Shown here: piece by piece, positions 26,630-36,000 of the stretch
Position numbering within the stretch: the first letter of the stretch is position 1
Layout of the letters: every line of letters starts with the position of its first letter
Source of the DNA: Bacteroidaceae bacterium
GTDB lineage: Bacteria; Bacteroidota; Bacteroidia; Bacteroidales; Bacteroidaceae
Assembly: GCA_017448825.1 (NCBI GenBank)
Contig: JAFSKR010000047.1
Coordinates: 1-47,157, forward strand
Reading direction: 5' to 3'
DNA: 47,157 nt
The notes under the pieces: generated by a model
What the model saw: the letters and a program-made list of their open reading frames with translations, nothing else
What the model was told of the DNA's origin: nothing
The model's database searches: none
Program-made: the position numbers and the translations under genes

Positions 26630-29425
26630 ATGAAAAAGGTGATGAATAGGGTGATGGCCGCCACCCTCATAGGATGCTGTACGGTGTTGACAAGCTGCAC
26701 CTCTATAGCCGAGAGTTTTACCAACAACCTAATAGCCGAAGACCGTTACAGGATGATTCTTGATGGCTTGCAGGTGACGCTCCTCATTACGTTCTGCGCC
26801 ACTGTCTTAGGCACGCTCTTAGGCGGACTGGTGTGCTGGATGCGTATGAGCCGTCGGGCATGGCTACAGCAAGTGGCCAAGGTGTACATCGACCTGATGC
26901 GCGGTACGCCCGTGCTGGTGCTGCTCATGCTAATGTACTATGTGGTGATGGCTCCGATAGATGCAACGGGCATGGTGGTGGCCATCGTCACCTTCGCCAT
27001 GAACACGGCGGCCTACATCAGCGAGATGTTGCGTACCACCATTCAGGGAATCGACCGCGGACAGACAGAGGCAGGGTTAGCCTTAGGCTTTACACAGCGG
27101 CAGACATTCTTCAAGATTGTGTTGCCACAGGTGGTCAAGGCGGTGATGCCCGTCTATCAAGGTGAGGTGGTGAGCCTGCTGAAAGGCACAAGCATCGTAG
27201 GCTATATCGCCGTGGCTGACATGACGAGAGCTTCCGACCTGATACGCTCGCGAACGTTCGATGCCTTCTTCCCCCTCATTGTGACGGCCATCATCTATTT
27301 CCTCATGGCATGGCTTATCGGACTACTGCTGAAGTCGTTAGTGCAGCGGCAACGCATGAAGGCGTTCGTAGCGGCAGCACTGCTGGCTATCGGGGGAACG
27401 GTGTGTTATGTGCCCACGCTGGCAAGTGACACTTCTTCCACCGCCGAGACAGATGGTTCGTCGAGCGTTCCTTCCGTCTTCAAGGCACTCTCAGGCAAGC
27501 GCATCGGTGTTGTTATCGGAAGCATACAGGACATGGCCTTCACCAAGTTGGCACCCGATGCCGACATGATGCGACTGGCCAACACCACCGATATGCTGGC
27601 TTCACTGGAGAACGGTAAGGTGGACGTGATTGGTGAAGAGAATCTTTCGGTGACCTTCAACAAGGAGATTGCAGCGAAGGTGGACACGGTGAATGCCGGT
27701 CTGCCACCGATGCCCATAGGAGCTTGCTTTCGCTTGGACAACACCCAACTGAAGCAGGACTTCGACAGCTTTTTGGCCGATATCCGCCACGACGGCACCT
27801 ACCAGCAAATTTACGACCGATGGAGAAAAGCCGACAACCCTTCGTCGGTGACTGTACCTCAGCAACACGGCACGGGACAGACACTACGCATAGCCATCTA
27901 TCCGGCAATGCCTCCCTTCAGCTTTATCAGTTCAGGGAAGCCCTCAGGCTTAGAGATAGACATACTGACGGAATGGGCCAACCGACGTAATAGGAAGCTG
28001 GAATACCTCACCATGGACTTCGCCTCGCAGATTCCAGCCGTGCAGACAGACAAAGTGGATATGGCCATGGGATCCATCAGCATCACCGAGGAACGACAGA
28101 AGCAGGTGCTCTTCTCAGATGGCTATATAGAGTCGTATATCATGCTCCTCACACGGAAAGGAGAAGTGGGGATTCTTACAGAGCAGACTCAGAAGACCCA
28201 CCTCCAACCCCTCCCTGTGAGGGAAGGAAGTAATTATCCTTGGCCGTGGGTAATAGGGGTTGTCATTATAATAGGTGGCGGCGTGTGGCTTATCCTCCGC
28301 CGCAAACGCCGCACTATGTTACTATCTACTCCCTTCCCTCACAGGGAGGGGACAGGGGAGGGTCTGCTGGGTCTTCAAATCTCCCACTTGAAGAAAAGAT
28401 ATGGCAGCCTCGACGTATTGCTCGACATCAATGCCGACATACATCCTGGTGAAGTTATCTCCATCATCGGTCCTTCGGGCACGGGTAAGAGCACTCTCCT
28501 GAGATGCTTGAACCTCTTGGAGCACCCCACAGGCGGTAGTATCGTTGTCAATGGAGAGGACATCCTCACCAAGGGCTATCCCGTTAACAAACTCCGCCAG
28601 AAAATGGGCATGGTGTTTCAGTCGTTCAACCTTTTCGAACATAAGACCGTGTTAGAGAACGTCATCTTTGCCCCCTGTCAGTTACGCCATGTGCAACCAG
28701 AAGAAGCGCGCAAGCAAGGTTTGACACTCCTGCGCAAAGTAGGGCTGGTCGAGAAAGCCGATGTATATCCTTCGAGCCTCTCAGGTGGACAGAAACAGCG
28801 TGTGGCCATCGCTCGCGCCTTGGCTATGAAGCCAGAGGTCATCCTTTTCGATGAGCCTACGTCGGCTCTCGACCCGACGATGGTGGGCGAGGTGCTCAGT
28901 GTCATCCGCCAGCTCGCCAACGAAGGTATGACCATGCTCATCGTCACCCACGAGATGAAATTCGCTCGTGACGTGAGTACCCGCCTCTTCTTCATGTACG
29001 ACGGCTATATCCATGAGGATGGTTCGCCCCAACAGATATTCGAGGCACCAGTCCACAGTGCTACCAAAGCCTTCATACAGCGCATCCGCAAGGAGGTGTT
29101 CGAGATTGACGACCCCGACTTCGACTTCCTCGGTATGTACTCCGCCATCAATGCCTTCTGTTACAAGTACAACATCACCCAGAAACAGGAGATGGCAGAA
29201 CAGTTGACGGACAAGATGCTCAACGACGTGATGTCCCAGCATCGCCCCATCACTGTTCGTATCACCCATAGCGAACTGTCTGGTGTAACAGCCTTGGACT
29301 TCATGGTGGAGAAGATGGAAACCACCCCACTCACCGATGTCCAGCGCAGCGAACTCTCAGGACTGTGCCGACAGGTAGTGGAAGAACCCACCAAGCGAGG
29401 CTTCCGTGTGAAACTGATACTATGA
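26630..29425 (+). CDS. Single-chain amino-acid ABC transporter (permease + binding lobes + ATPase)
   Basis: A 931-aa fusion. It begins with a lipoprotein-type leader (VMAATLIGC..LTSCTS), then a HisM/GlnP permease (about 41-241; LMRGTPVLVLLML, TIQGIDRGQTEAGLALGF), a further TM (MKAFVAAALLAIGG), a binding-protein C-lobe-like half (about 287-402; GKRIGVVIGSIQ, DGTYQQIYDRW), an N-lobe-like half (about 418-513; LRIAIYPAMPPFSF, GSISITEERQ), a TM with RRKRR after it (about 538-560) and a GlnQ-type ATPase (about 581-823; GPSGTGKST at 614, LSGGQKQRVA, VILFDEPTSALD). The last 108 residues are unassigned. The binding-protein halves are in reverse order compared with the family. An ATG at 26630 is preferred over TTG at 26627. 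Two arms of an inverted repeat lie inside the gene. Confidence 0.85.
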   Translation: MKKVMNRVMAATLIGCCTVLTSCTSIAESFTNNLIAEDRYRMILDGLQVTLLITFCATVLGTLLGGLVCWMRMSRRAWLQQVAKVYIDLMRGTPVLVLLMLMYYVVMAPIDATGMVVAIVTFAMNTAAYISEMLRTTIQGIDRGQTEAGLALGFTQRQTFFKIVLPQVVKAVMPVYQGEVVSLLKGTSIVGYIAVADMTRASDLIRSRTFDAFFPLIVTAIIYFLMAWLIGLLLKSLVQRQRMKAFVAAALLAIGGTVCYVPTLASDTSSTAETDGSSSVPSVFKALSGKRIGVVIGSIQDMAFTKLAPDADMMRLANTTDMLASLENGKVDVIGEENLSVTFNKEIAAKVDTVNAGLPPMPIGACFRLDNTQLKQDFDSFLADIRHDGTYQQIYDRWRKADNPSSVTVPQQHGTGQTLRIAIYPAMPPFSFISSGKPSGLEIDILTEWANRRNRKLEYLTMDFASQIPAVQTDKVDMAMGSISITEERQKQVLFSDGYIESYIMLLTRKGEVGILTEQTQKTHLQPLPVREGSNYPWPWVIGVVIIIGGGVWLILRRKRRTMLLSTPFPHREGTGEGLLGLQISHLKKRYGSLDVLLDINADIHPGEVISIIGPSGTGKSTLLRCLNLLEHPTGGSIVVNGEDILTKGYPVNKLRQKMGMVFQSFNLFEHKTVLENVIFAPCQLRHVQPEEARKQGLTLLRKVGLVEKADVYPSSLSGGQKQRVAIARALAMKPEVILFDEPTSALDPTMVGEVLSVIRQLANEGMTMLIVTHEMKFARDVSTRLFFMYDGYIHEDGSPQQIFEAPVHSATKAFIQRIRKEVFEIDDPDFDFLGMYSAINAFCYKYNITQKQEMAEQLTDKMLNDVMSQHRPITVRITHSELSGVTALDFMVEKMETTPLTDVQRSELSGLCRQVVEEPTKRGFRVKLIL
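28208..28351. repeat. Inverted repeat inside the ABC transporter gene
   Basis: Arms at 28208-28232 and 28327-28351 are 25 nt each and complementary at 24 positions. They flank the TM-coding segment between binding lobe and ATPase. Translated, they give the low-complexity peptides PLPVREGSN and TPFPHREGTGEG. The arms resemble the C-rich/G-rich palindromes found between genes at 39015-39120. Confidence 0.8.
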
Positions 29426-29555
29426 CGGTGCCGAGACTGATAGGAAAGGAGAAAAATTATAATTCAAATGTATAATTGACAATGTACAATTTAGGCTAAT
29501 GTGATGCACACACACCGAATGGCAAATTGTAAATCGTAAAATTGTAAATCAGAAT

Positions 29556-30407
29556 ATGGAAAAGAATTACAAACTGATTGACCTGAACGACTATGTTCAG
29601 ACGGGCGAGGGCGGAACATCCCTCACCTACACGCACAAGACACGCAAAGCGCTTGCCAAGCTCTTCAATCCTGGACGCGAGGCCGAGCAGGCAGAGCGTG
29701 AGTTCTTGACGGCCAGAGCCGTGTTTGAGATGGGTGTACCCACGCCCGAACCCTACCAGCTGATTACCGACGGTCAGCGTCAGGGCGTAGAGTACGAATT
29801 GATTAAGGACAAGCGCTCGTTTACGCGCATCGTCTCCCAGGAACCAGAAAGGCTGGAGGAAATCTCATTGTCCTTCGCCCGTATGGCTCGCGAACTGCAT
29901 GCCACTAAGGCTGACACCTTGCGTTTCACGTCAATCAAAGAGACGCTCCGCCGCTTCTATCTGGAGAAAGGTGAAAGGGTGACGGAAGAATACAAGCAGC
30001 GTGCCCTGAACTTCTTAGACAAGGCTCCCGATGCCGAGACCAGCCTGCACGGTGACCTCCATATAGGCAATGTCATCACCGACGGCCAGCGCAATCTCTG
30101 GATTGACTTGGGGCAGTTCAGCTATGGCGTACCAGAGTGGGATTTGGGCTGGATGTGGACCATCTGCCACCGTATGGACGGGCATCGGAGTGACTTTATA
30201 CTCCATCTCACCCCCGAGACCCTCACTGCCCATTGGGACATCTTCCTCCCAGCCTATTTGGGAACGAACGACAAGGTGGCGATTGGTCAGTTCACGAAGC
30301 GACTCATGGCGTTCTATGCCGTCAAGCTGCCCTTTATGTACGACCTGCAAGCACAGGAACGGCTTCCCGAAGCCGCGCTACAGCAGCTGCCGCAGGTGAT
30401 AGAATAA
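29556..30407 (+). CDS. APH-like phosphotransferase family protein, second paralogue
   Basis: A 283-aa paralogue of the protein at 16372, with the same start (LNDYVQTGEGGTSLTY), catalytic loop H165-GDLHIG-N and metal Asp D184 in LWIDLGQFSYG. After the Asp the paralogues differ (GD versus GQ). As for the first copy, it fits the TIGR02172-type branch of PF01636 with unknown substrate. It is preceded by about 130 nt of AT-rich sequence with short AAATTGTA repeats and followed by a decayed leader fragment, then the TonB receptor gene. Confidence 0.8.
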   Translation: MEKNYKLIDLNDYVQTGEGGTSLTYTHKTRKALAKLFNPGREAEQAEREFLTARAVFEMGVPTPEPYQLITDGQRQGVEYELIKDKRSFTRIVSQEPERLEEISLSFARMARELHATKADTLRFTSIKETLRRFYLEKGERVTEEYKQRALNFLDKAPDAETSLHGDLHIGNVITDGQRNLWIDLGQFSYGVPEWDLGWMWTICHRMDGHRSDFILHLTPETLTAHWDIFLPAYLGTNDKVAIGQFTKRLMAFYAVKLPFMYDLQAQERLPEAALQQLPQVIE

Positions 30408-30411
30408 CTAA

Positions 30412-30459
30412 ATGAAAAGATTGATTTGATGGGTGATGGTTACCACCCTTGTCATCATA
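30412..30459 (+). pseudogene. Vestigial signal-peptide leader fragment
   Basis: Translation gives MKRLI-stop-WVMVTTLVII, which lines up with the leaders MKKMKLWVMAATLAIC (30532) and MRKMLNWVMAATLVCG (24421). It carries a stop codon in the leader and no downstream gene in frame, so it looks like a dead copy of the start of such a gene, 120 nt before a live one. Confidence 0.6.
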
Positions 30460-30531
30460 AAAAACAACGTGATTCAGGGATGAACCAATATTTTATACAT
30501 TAAAATAGACTCAAAAACTATAAACAAGACA

Positions 30532-32934
30532 ATGAAAAAGATGAAATTATGGGTGATGGCTGCGACTCTTGCCATCTGCGGCGCAGTGAATATGCAGGCA
30601 GAGACCCTGCGCGGAACCGTGAAGGACGCTATCACAGGCGAGCCGCTGACGGGAGCCACGGTGAAGATTGTGGAGTTGTCGGGGGTTGGTGCTGTTGCCG
30701 ACATCGATGGCAACTACCTGATAAGTGTCAGCCAAGGGGGACGTTATACCATTGAGGCGAACTACATCGGCTATGAGCCGAGCGTGATGAAGGAAATTCT
30801 GATTTCGGGTGCCAAGGAGGTGGTACTCGACATCACCCTGCGAGAGAACAACACCGAACTCACTGAGGTGGTGGTTCGTCCCCGTGTGAACAAGGAGGCG
30901 ACGGTGAACCCAACGGTGCTGACAGGTGGCGTGATGCTCTCGATGGAGGAGGCCAGCCGATTTGCCGGTGGCGCCAACGACCCTGCCCGACTGGTGATGT
31001 CCTTCGCCGGTGTGTCGGGAGAGGCTGACGGTAGCGGCCTGTCAGTTCACGGCAATGCACCAGAGCGCATGCAGTACCGTATAGAAGGCGTGGAGGTGTT
31101 TACGCCCAACCACTACAATGACATGTGGAACGCTGGTTACGGACTGGTGAGCGGACTGAATTCCAACGTCATCGGCAACAGTGACTTCTTCACCTCAACC
31201 TTCAATGCGAACTACTCCAATGCCCTAAGCGGTGTCTTCGACGTGAAGATGCGACCAGGCAACAACGCCAAGTACGAGAATATCTTGCAGGTGGGTTCTG
31301 TGTTCGAAGAACTGACGCTGGAAGGCCCGATCTCGAAGAAAAACTATGCCAGCTATATCGTTAACTACCGCTACGGTTTCTCGTCGCTTGTTGACAAAAT
31401 GGGTCTCATCGACACAGAGGGAGACCACATCACTTTCCAGGACTTATCGTGGAAGCTGAACCTGCCCACCAAGCGTGCCGGAACCTTCTCTGTTTTTGGT
31501 TTGGCGCTGTTCGACAAGACGCACACCGACCGTGTTAAACTGAAGGACATGCACTCGGCTTACGATGCATCGAACAACGACGGCGACATGATGCAGATAC
31601 TGGCAGGAGTTTCGCACAAGATTCACTTGGGTAACAAATGGACGTGGCGCACCACGGCGGCATACAATATGCAGCATATCAGCATGGACAATCTCTACTA
31701 CGGCCTACAGCGCGATGCCAACGGTGTGCTGACAACCCCGCTGGCTTTCGAGGAACCTGAAAAACAATATCTCTTCAGCAAGCAGAAGCAGAACGAGGAT
31801 CGACTGCTTTTCAACACAGAACTGTCGAAGCAGGTGTCGGGCAAGTGGCTTACGCAGTTCGGAGCGGAATACTCGCACCGATTCTTCGACCTGAACTACC
31901 GTAGCGTGGACAGGCTCTACGCCGACCCCTCGACCATGCAGACCTTTACCAACATGAAGGACAACACGGGGCTCGCCAGTGCCTTCTGGCAGAACCTGCT
32001 CACCCTGAGCGACCACATCAGTATGTCCTTGGGAGTCGCTGCCAACTACTTTGTGCTTTCGAAAGACTTTTCAGCGGAGCCACGTTTCAGCATAAAGTGG
32101 CAACCCGACGACAAGAACAGCATATCCTTCGGCTACGGCCTGCATTCGATGGTGGAAAAACTCGATGCCTACTTCTACCGCGACGCGGCTGGAAATCTCG
32201 TGAACAAAGACCTTGGACTCACCAAGGCTCATCACCTGCTGGCAAACTATATGTATAAGATCAATGATAACATGAACATTCGCCTGAACCTGTTCTATCA
32301 GTACGGCTTCGACACGCCCGTGGGAACGAATGGCAGCACCTACTGCGTCTGCAACCGCTTTTATGCCTACACCAATGAGCCGCTCGTCGGAAAGGGCAAC
32401 ACCCGCAACTACGGCGGAGACATCACTTTGGAACACTACATGAGTCACGGCTTCTTCGGGCAGACGAACTTCTCACTCTACAAATCGGAATACAGGGGAG
32501 AAGACAAGGTGTGGCGAAACCAGTTCTACGATCGAGGTTTCATGTTCAAGATTTTGGGCGGCAAGGAGTGGATACTGGGCAAGAACGTGCTCAACGTCAG
32601 CGCGAAGTACAGCATCCAGGGTGGTCTGCGCTATACGCCTATCGATGTTGACCAGATGAGTGCCAATCTTGATGCAGGCATCATCGACGACACACCGATA
32701 TACAAGGACAATGAGGCCTTCTCAAAGAGATTCAAACCGACCAGTGTCGTTGACCTCACCGTGAGCTACAAGATTAACAAGCGTAAGGTGAGTCACACCA
32801 TCGCCTTCGAGGGTCTGAACATCCTGGGATCAAAGGCTCCGCTGTGGCAGCGTTTCGACCTCGGTACACGTGATGTGCGCACCGACAAGGCTGGCATCTC
32901 GCTGCCTAACATCTTCTACCGCCTCGACTTCTGA
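30532..32934 (+). CDS. TonB-dependent outer-membrane receptor
   Basis: An 800-aa receptor: signal peptide (to about residue 24), CarboxypepD_reg-like domain (LRGTVKDAITGEPLTGATVK to about 110), plug domain (about 130-235, with GANDPARLVMSFAGVSGEAD and the SVHGNAPERMQYRIEGV segment), then a beta-barrel ending in FYRLDF with the terminal Phe typical of outer-membrane proteins. No SusD-like gene lies next to it, and it is shorter than most SusC proteins (about 1000 aa), so it is better seen as a general TonB receptor for metal chelates, peptides or cofactors than as a glycan receptor. Substrate unknown. A very strong inverted repeat follows its stop. Confidence 0.88.
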   Translation: MKKMKLWVMAATLAICGAVNMQAETLRGTVKDAITGEPLTGATVKIVELSGVGAVADIDGNYLISVSQGGRYTIEANYIGYEPSVMKEILISGAKEVVLDITLRENNTELTEVVVRPRVNKEATVNPTVLTGGVMLSMEEASRFAGGANDPARLVMSFAGVSGEADGSGLSVHGNAPERMQYRIEGVEVFTPNHYNDMWNAGYGLVSGLNSNVIGNSDFFTSTFNANYSNALSGVFDVKMRPGNNAKYENILQVGSVFEELTLEGPISKKNYASYIVNYRYGFSSLVDKMGLIDTEGDHITFQDLSWKLNLPTKRAGTFSVFGLALFDKTHTDRVKLKDMHSAYDASNNDGDMMQILAGVSHKIHLGNKWTWRTTAAYNMQHISMDNLYYGLQRDANGVLTTPLAFEEPEKQYLFSKQKQNEDRLLFNTELSKQVSGKWLTQFGAEYSHRFFDLNYRSVDRLYADPSTMQTFTNMKDNTGLASAFWQNLLTLSDHISMSLGVAANYFVLSKDFSAEPRFSIKWQPDDKNSISFGYGLHSMVEKLDAYFYRDAAGNLVNKDLGLTKAHHLLANYMYKINDNMNIRLNLFYQYGFDTPVGTNGSTYCVCNRFYAYTNEPLVGKGNTRNYGGDITLEHYMSHGFFGQTNFSLYKSEYRGEDKVWRNQFYDRGFMFKILGGKEWILGKNVLNVSAKYSIQGGLRYTPIDVDQMSANLDAGIIDDTPIYKDNEAFSKRFKPTSVVDLTVSYKINKRKVSHTIAFEGLNILGSKAPLWQRFDLGTRDVRTDKAGISLPNIFYRLDF

Positions 32935-32942
32935 TGTCATTC

Positions 32943-33003
32943 ATCATGCAAAATCAAGCTGACGCGACGTACCCAACATCGCGTCAGCTTGATTTTGCAT
33001 GAT
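32943..33003. terminator. Perfect 25-bp inverted repeat between convergent genes
   Basis: Arms 32943-32967 and 32979-33003 are perfectly complementary over 25 nt around an 11-nt loop (CGTACCCAACA). It sits between the convergent TonB receptor and GH98 genes, so a two-way terminator is the simple reading. Such perfection is more than termination needs. Confidence 0.7.
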
Positions 33004-33038
33004 TGCTTCGCTGCCTCCGCCAAAGGGAAGTATGCGGA

Positions 33039-36000
33039 TTACTGTACATATACTTTTCGGACTTTCCCGTCTGTGCCGCGTACTATGTTCACTCCTTTTT
33101 GCAATGAGCGGAGTGCTTGTCCTGCGGCATTGTAGATGCCGATGGGACGGGATGCGACGGATGGGTGGATGCCCTCGATGCCGTCAGGGGTTTCCACTAT
33201 GTTGATGCGGCACTCCAGCAGTAGGTATTCGTCGTAGCTGTTGCTGGTGTTGCTCATGTTGACAAAGCGGATGATGTAGTTGCCTTTTTCTGTGATGGTG
33301 AAGGGCAGTTCATATTCCTTTGCCTTTGAGATGTTTGCCGAGGTGTTGCCGTTGGCATTGGGGGTGGAGGTATAGGTGTCAGATTCTGCCACCACGTTCT
33401 CCTTCGTGTCGAGCAACTGTACTTTGTACTTCGGATTGAGTTTCCATGCTGCCTGTGCGAAGGTGAGTTTGTAGTCACCTGGTTCGAGTGACAGTCGGTA
33501 AGCACTCTGTGTGCCATACTCGGCACAGCCTTCACGCCAGTAGAGTGCCTTGCCTTGATAGCCTGTGAAGCCTGCAAAGGTGCGGGCGCCTGCTGAGTAT
33601 TGGTTGGGGTATTGGTGCACATCGTTGTTCTCTTGTGTGGCACGCCATCCTGCTGGCAACGTGCCTGTGAGCACACTGGAGAAGTCGAGAGTGTAGATGG
33701 CTGTCTTGTCAGCGAATGTTGGCAGGATGGTGATGTTTTCGTCTGGCATCGTGAAGGTGATGCCGTTGGTTGTCTCGTCTGTCGAAAGATACTTGTTCTG
33801 TGTGAAGTACACGGAGTTGACCACTTGAAGTGATTGGAGCGCATAACCCTCGTCGGGAATGACAGTGAGCGTCACCACTTCACCTTCAGCTGCTGAATCT
33901 ACATCTGCCACCACTGTGCCGTGTTCCACAGGTCTGAGCGTCACCTTGAACTGCTCGGCTTCAACATCGGCTGGTGCGTAGGTCACATTGTCGATATACA
34001 TGGCGGCTCCTCCTGTGTTGGTGATGGTGAGTGTGTTCTTGCCTTCTTTGAGGGTGGCATCGAAGGTGGCTTTCTTCCATTCGTTCGAGGTGGTCTTCTC
34101 GCATCTTACAGAGTTGCGCTTGCCATTGATTGTTGTTGCCAACGTGGCAGTTTTCGATGTGCAGTTGTAGCGTATAGCCACCCGATAGTCGCCAGGGTGC
34201 TTGATGTTGATTTCATGCCGCAGGGCACCTGACGTGTTGTTTCCCATATCCATGAACCCGTTGCCTGCATGACCGCGCACGTTAGGATACCAAGTGTATG
34301 GGTCTGTCACACAACTCTTGATGTTCTTGAAGTCCATGTCTTCTGCTTCGATGATGATTTCCCCCTCGTAGTCCTCTGGTTGCTTGGGCAGGTCGGCAGA
34401 GAGTGGGGTGCTGCTCACCATATCGCTGCTTCTCTCCGTGGCCTCTCCTGCACAATGGAGGGTGATATCTACAGGTCCCATGTGCTTCACGCTGAGCGTA
34501 TATGTGCCTGTCTCGGCATCCCATTCGTTCGTTGTGGTGGCAGTGGCTTTCCCTCGTTTCGTCAGCGTGAATGTTGGTTCCTCTGTGGCACCTGTCACTG
34601 CAATCTTGTCCAGCACTGCTGTTGTCGTGTCAGTGCGGTAGTTGTTCAGATAGAAAGTGATGCTGTCGGCATATTCCTTGATGAGACCGCTGCTCAATTT
34701 CCCCCATGTGAGTTCCAGTTTCTCGCAGGTGTTATATTCCAGTGGAATCTCTGCCGAGGCGGTGGTCTTCTTGTTCATGTAGGTGTAGGGAGTATAAGTG
34801 ACCAGTTGGTTCTTGTAGCGGTTCACGTAAAGGTCGCCTGTGCTCACTTCGCGATACTGCTTGTTGAACTCTGCCACTTTCTTGGTCTGACTTGACCATC
34901 GGGAGGTGTATGCTGACTTCTTCACCTGCACAGGAATGGCTTTTGCCACATCGTCGTACAACCCTATTGCCACTGGGATGGCACCATAGCGTCCCGTCTT
35001 CTTGAAGTAGCAGTAGTTGTCCATCCATTGGCCATTGTTTTTGTTGAAGGGGTCGGTTTGCTTGTAAAGCCCGTCGTAGAGGTCGCCCCATGCAGCATAT
35101 TTCTGTTCGTCATTGCCCGATGAGACATCGTTGATGACCACAATCTTTGTCTTCTCCACCACTTCCTCGCGTGTGGGAATGTAAAGGGTGCCGTCGATAA
35201 TTTTGCGGAACATATCTATCCACGCATTCTGAAAGCCAGGGAAAGTGCCCCAGTTTCTTCTTGTGTAGCCATTCACGGTCGAATTGTTCAGATTCTGGAA
35301 GTCTTCCGTCCAGATGAGTTCGGGACCATCCCACACGGCACCGCCGTTCACACACGTCTGTTCCATCACCGTGCCAATGCCTGCTGCCACGGGATATTTC
35401 TTTCCGTTATCTTTTCCAAAAAACGCTTCCAATGCACCGTTCCATCCGCAGTTGTCGTAGCGAACGCCATAGTTCTTTGCCAAACCCGAAATGAAGGGCG
35501 AGAACGTCACACTCTCGTTGTTGTAGAAGCAGGAGGAAGTAGTGTATTTGTAGAGCCACAAAATCGCTTCAGGATAGTCTTGGCAGGCCTTCAGGAGGTC
35601 TTTGTTGCGCTTCATCATTCCCACGGGGTTAAGGGGATGCGACCAGATGTTGCCACAGAAAGAAACCGTCAGGAAACCTCCATACTGATGTGCCATTGGC
35701 ACCAGTTTGGCAAACAATGCAATGCGTGACGATTGTGTGCTGCTGCTCTTGTCGCCAGCCTCGTCGAAGCCCCAGAACTGCTCGGCGTAGTTCCAACCGA
35801 GGAAGTTCGGGAAATGCTGGTAGAAATACTCGAACGTCTCGAGGTCGTCATCTTGAATGTGGGTGTGCCCGCCGCTGGCAGGCTGACAGGTGAACCACAT
35901 TCCGTTCTGCTGGCACACCGTGCCCCATGACTTGTAGGTCTTCACGGCATTCTGCGGCATCTTGTACACGTTCTTCTCCGTGTCGTACTGGCACGACAAT

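Noticed and set aside
30532-32934. SusC of a polysaccharide utilisation locus
   Set aside because: No SusD-like gene is beside it, the protein is short for SusC, and the nearest glycoside hydrolase is convergent.
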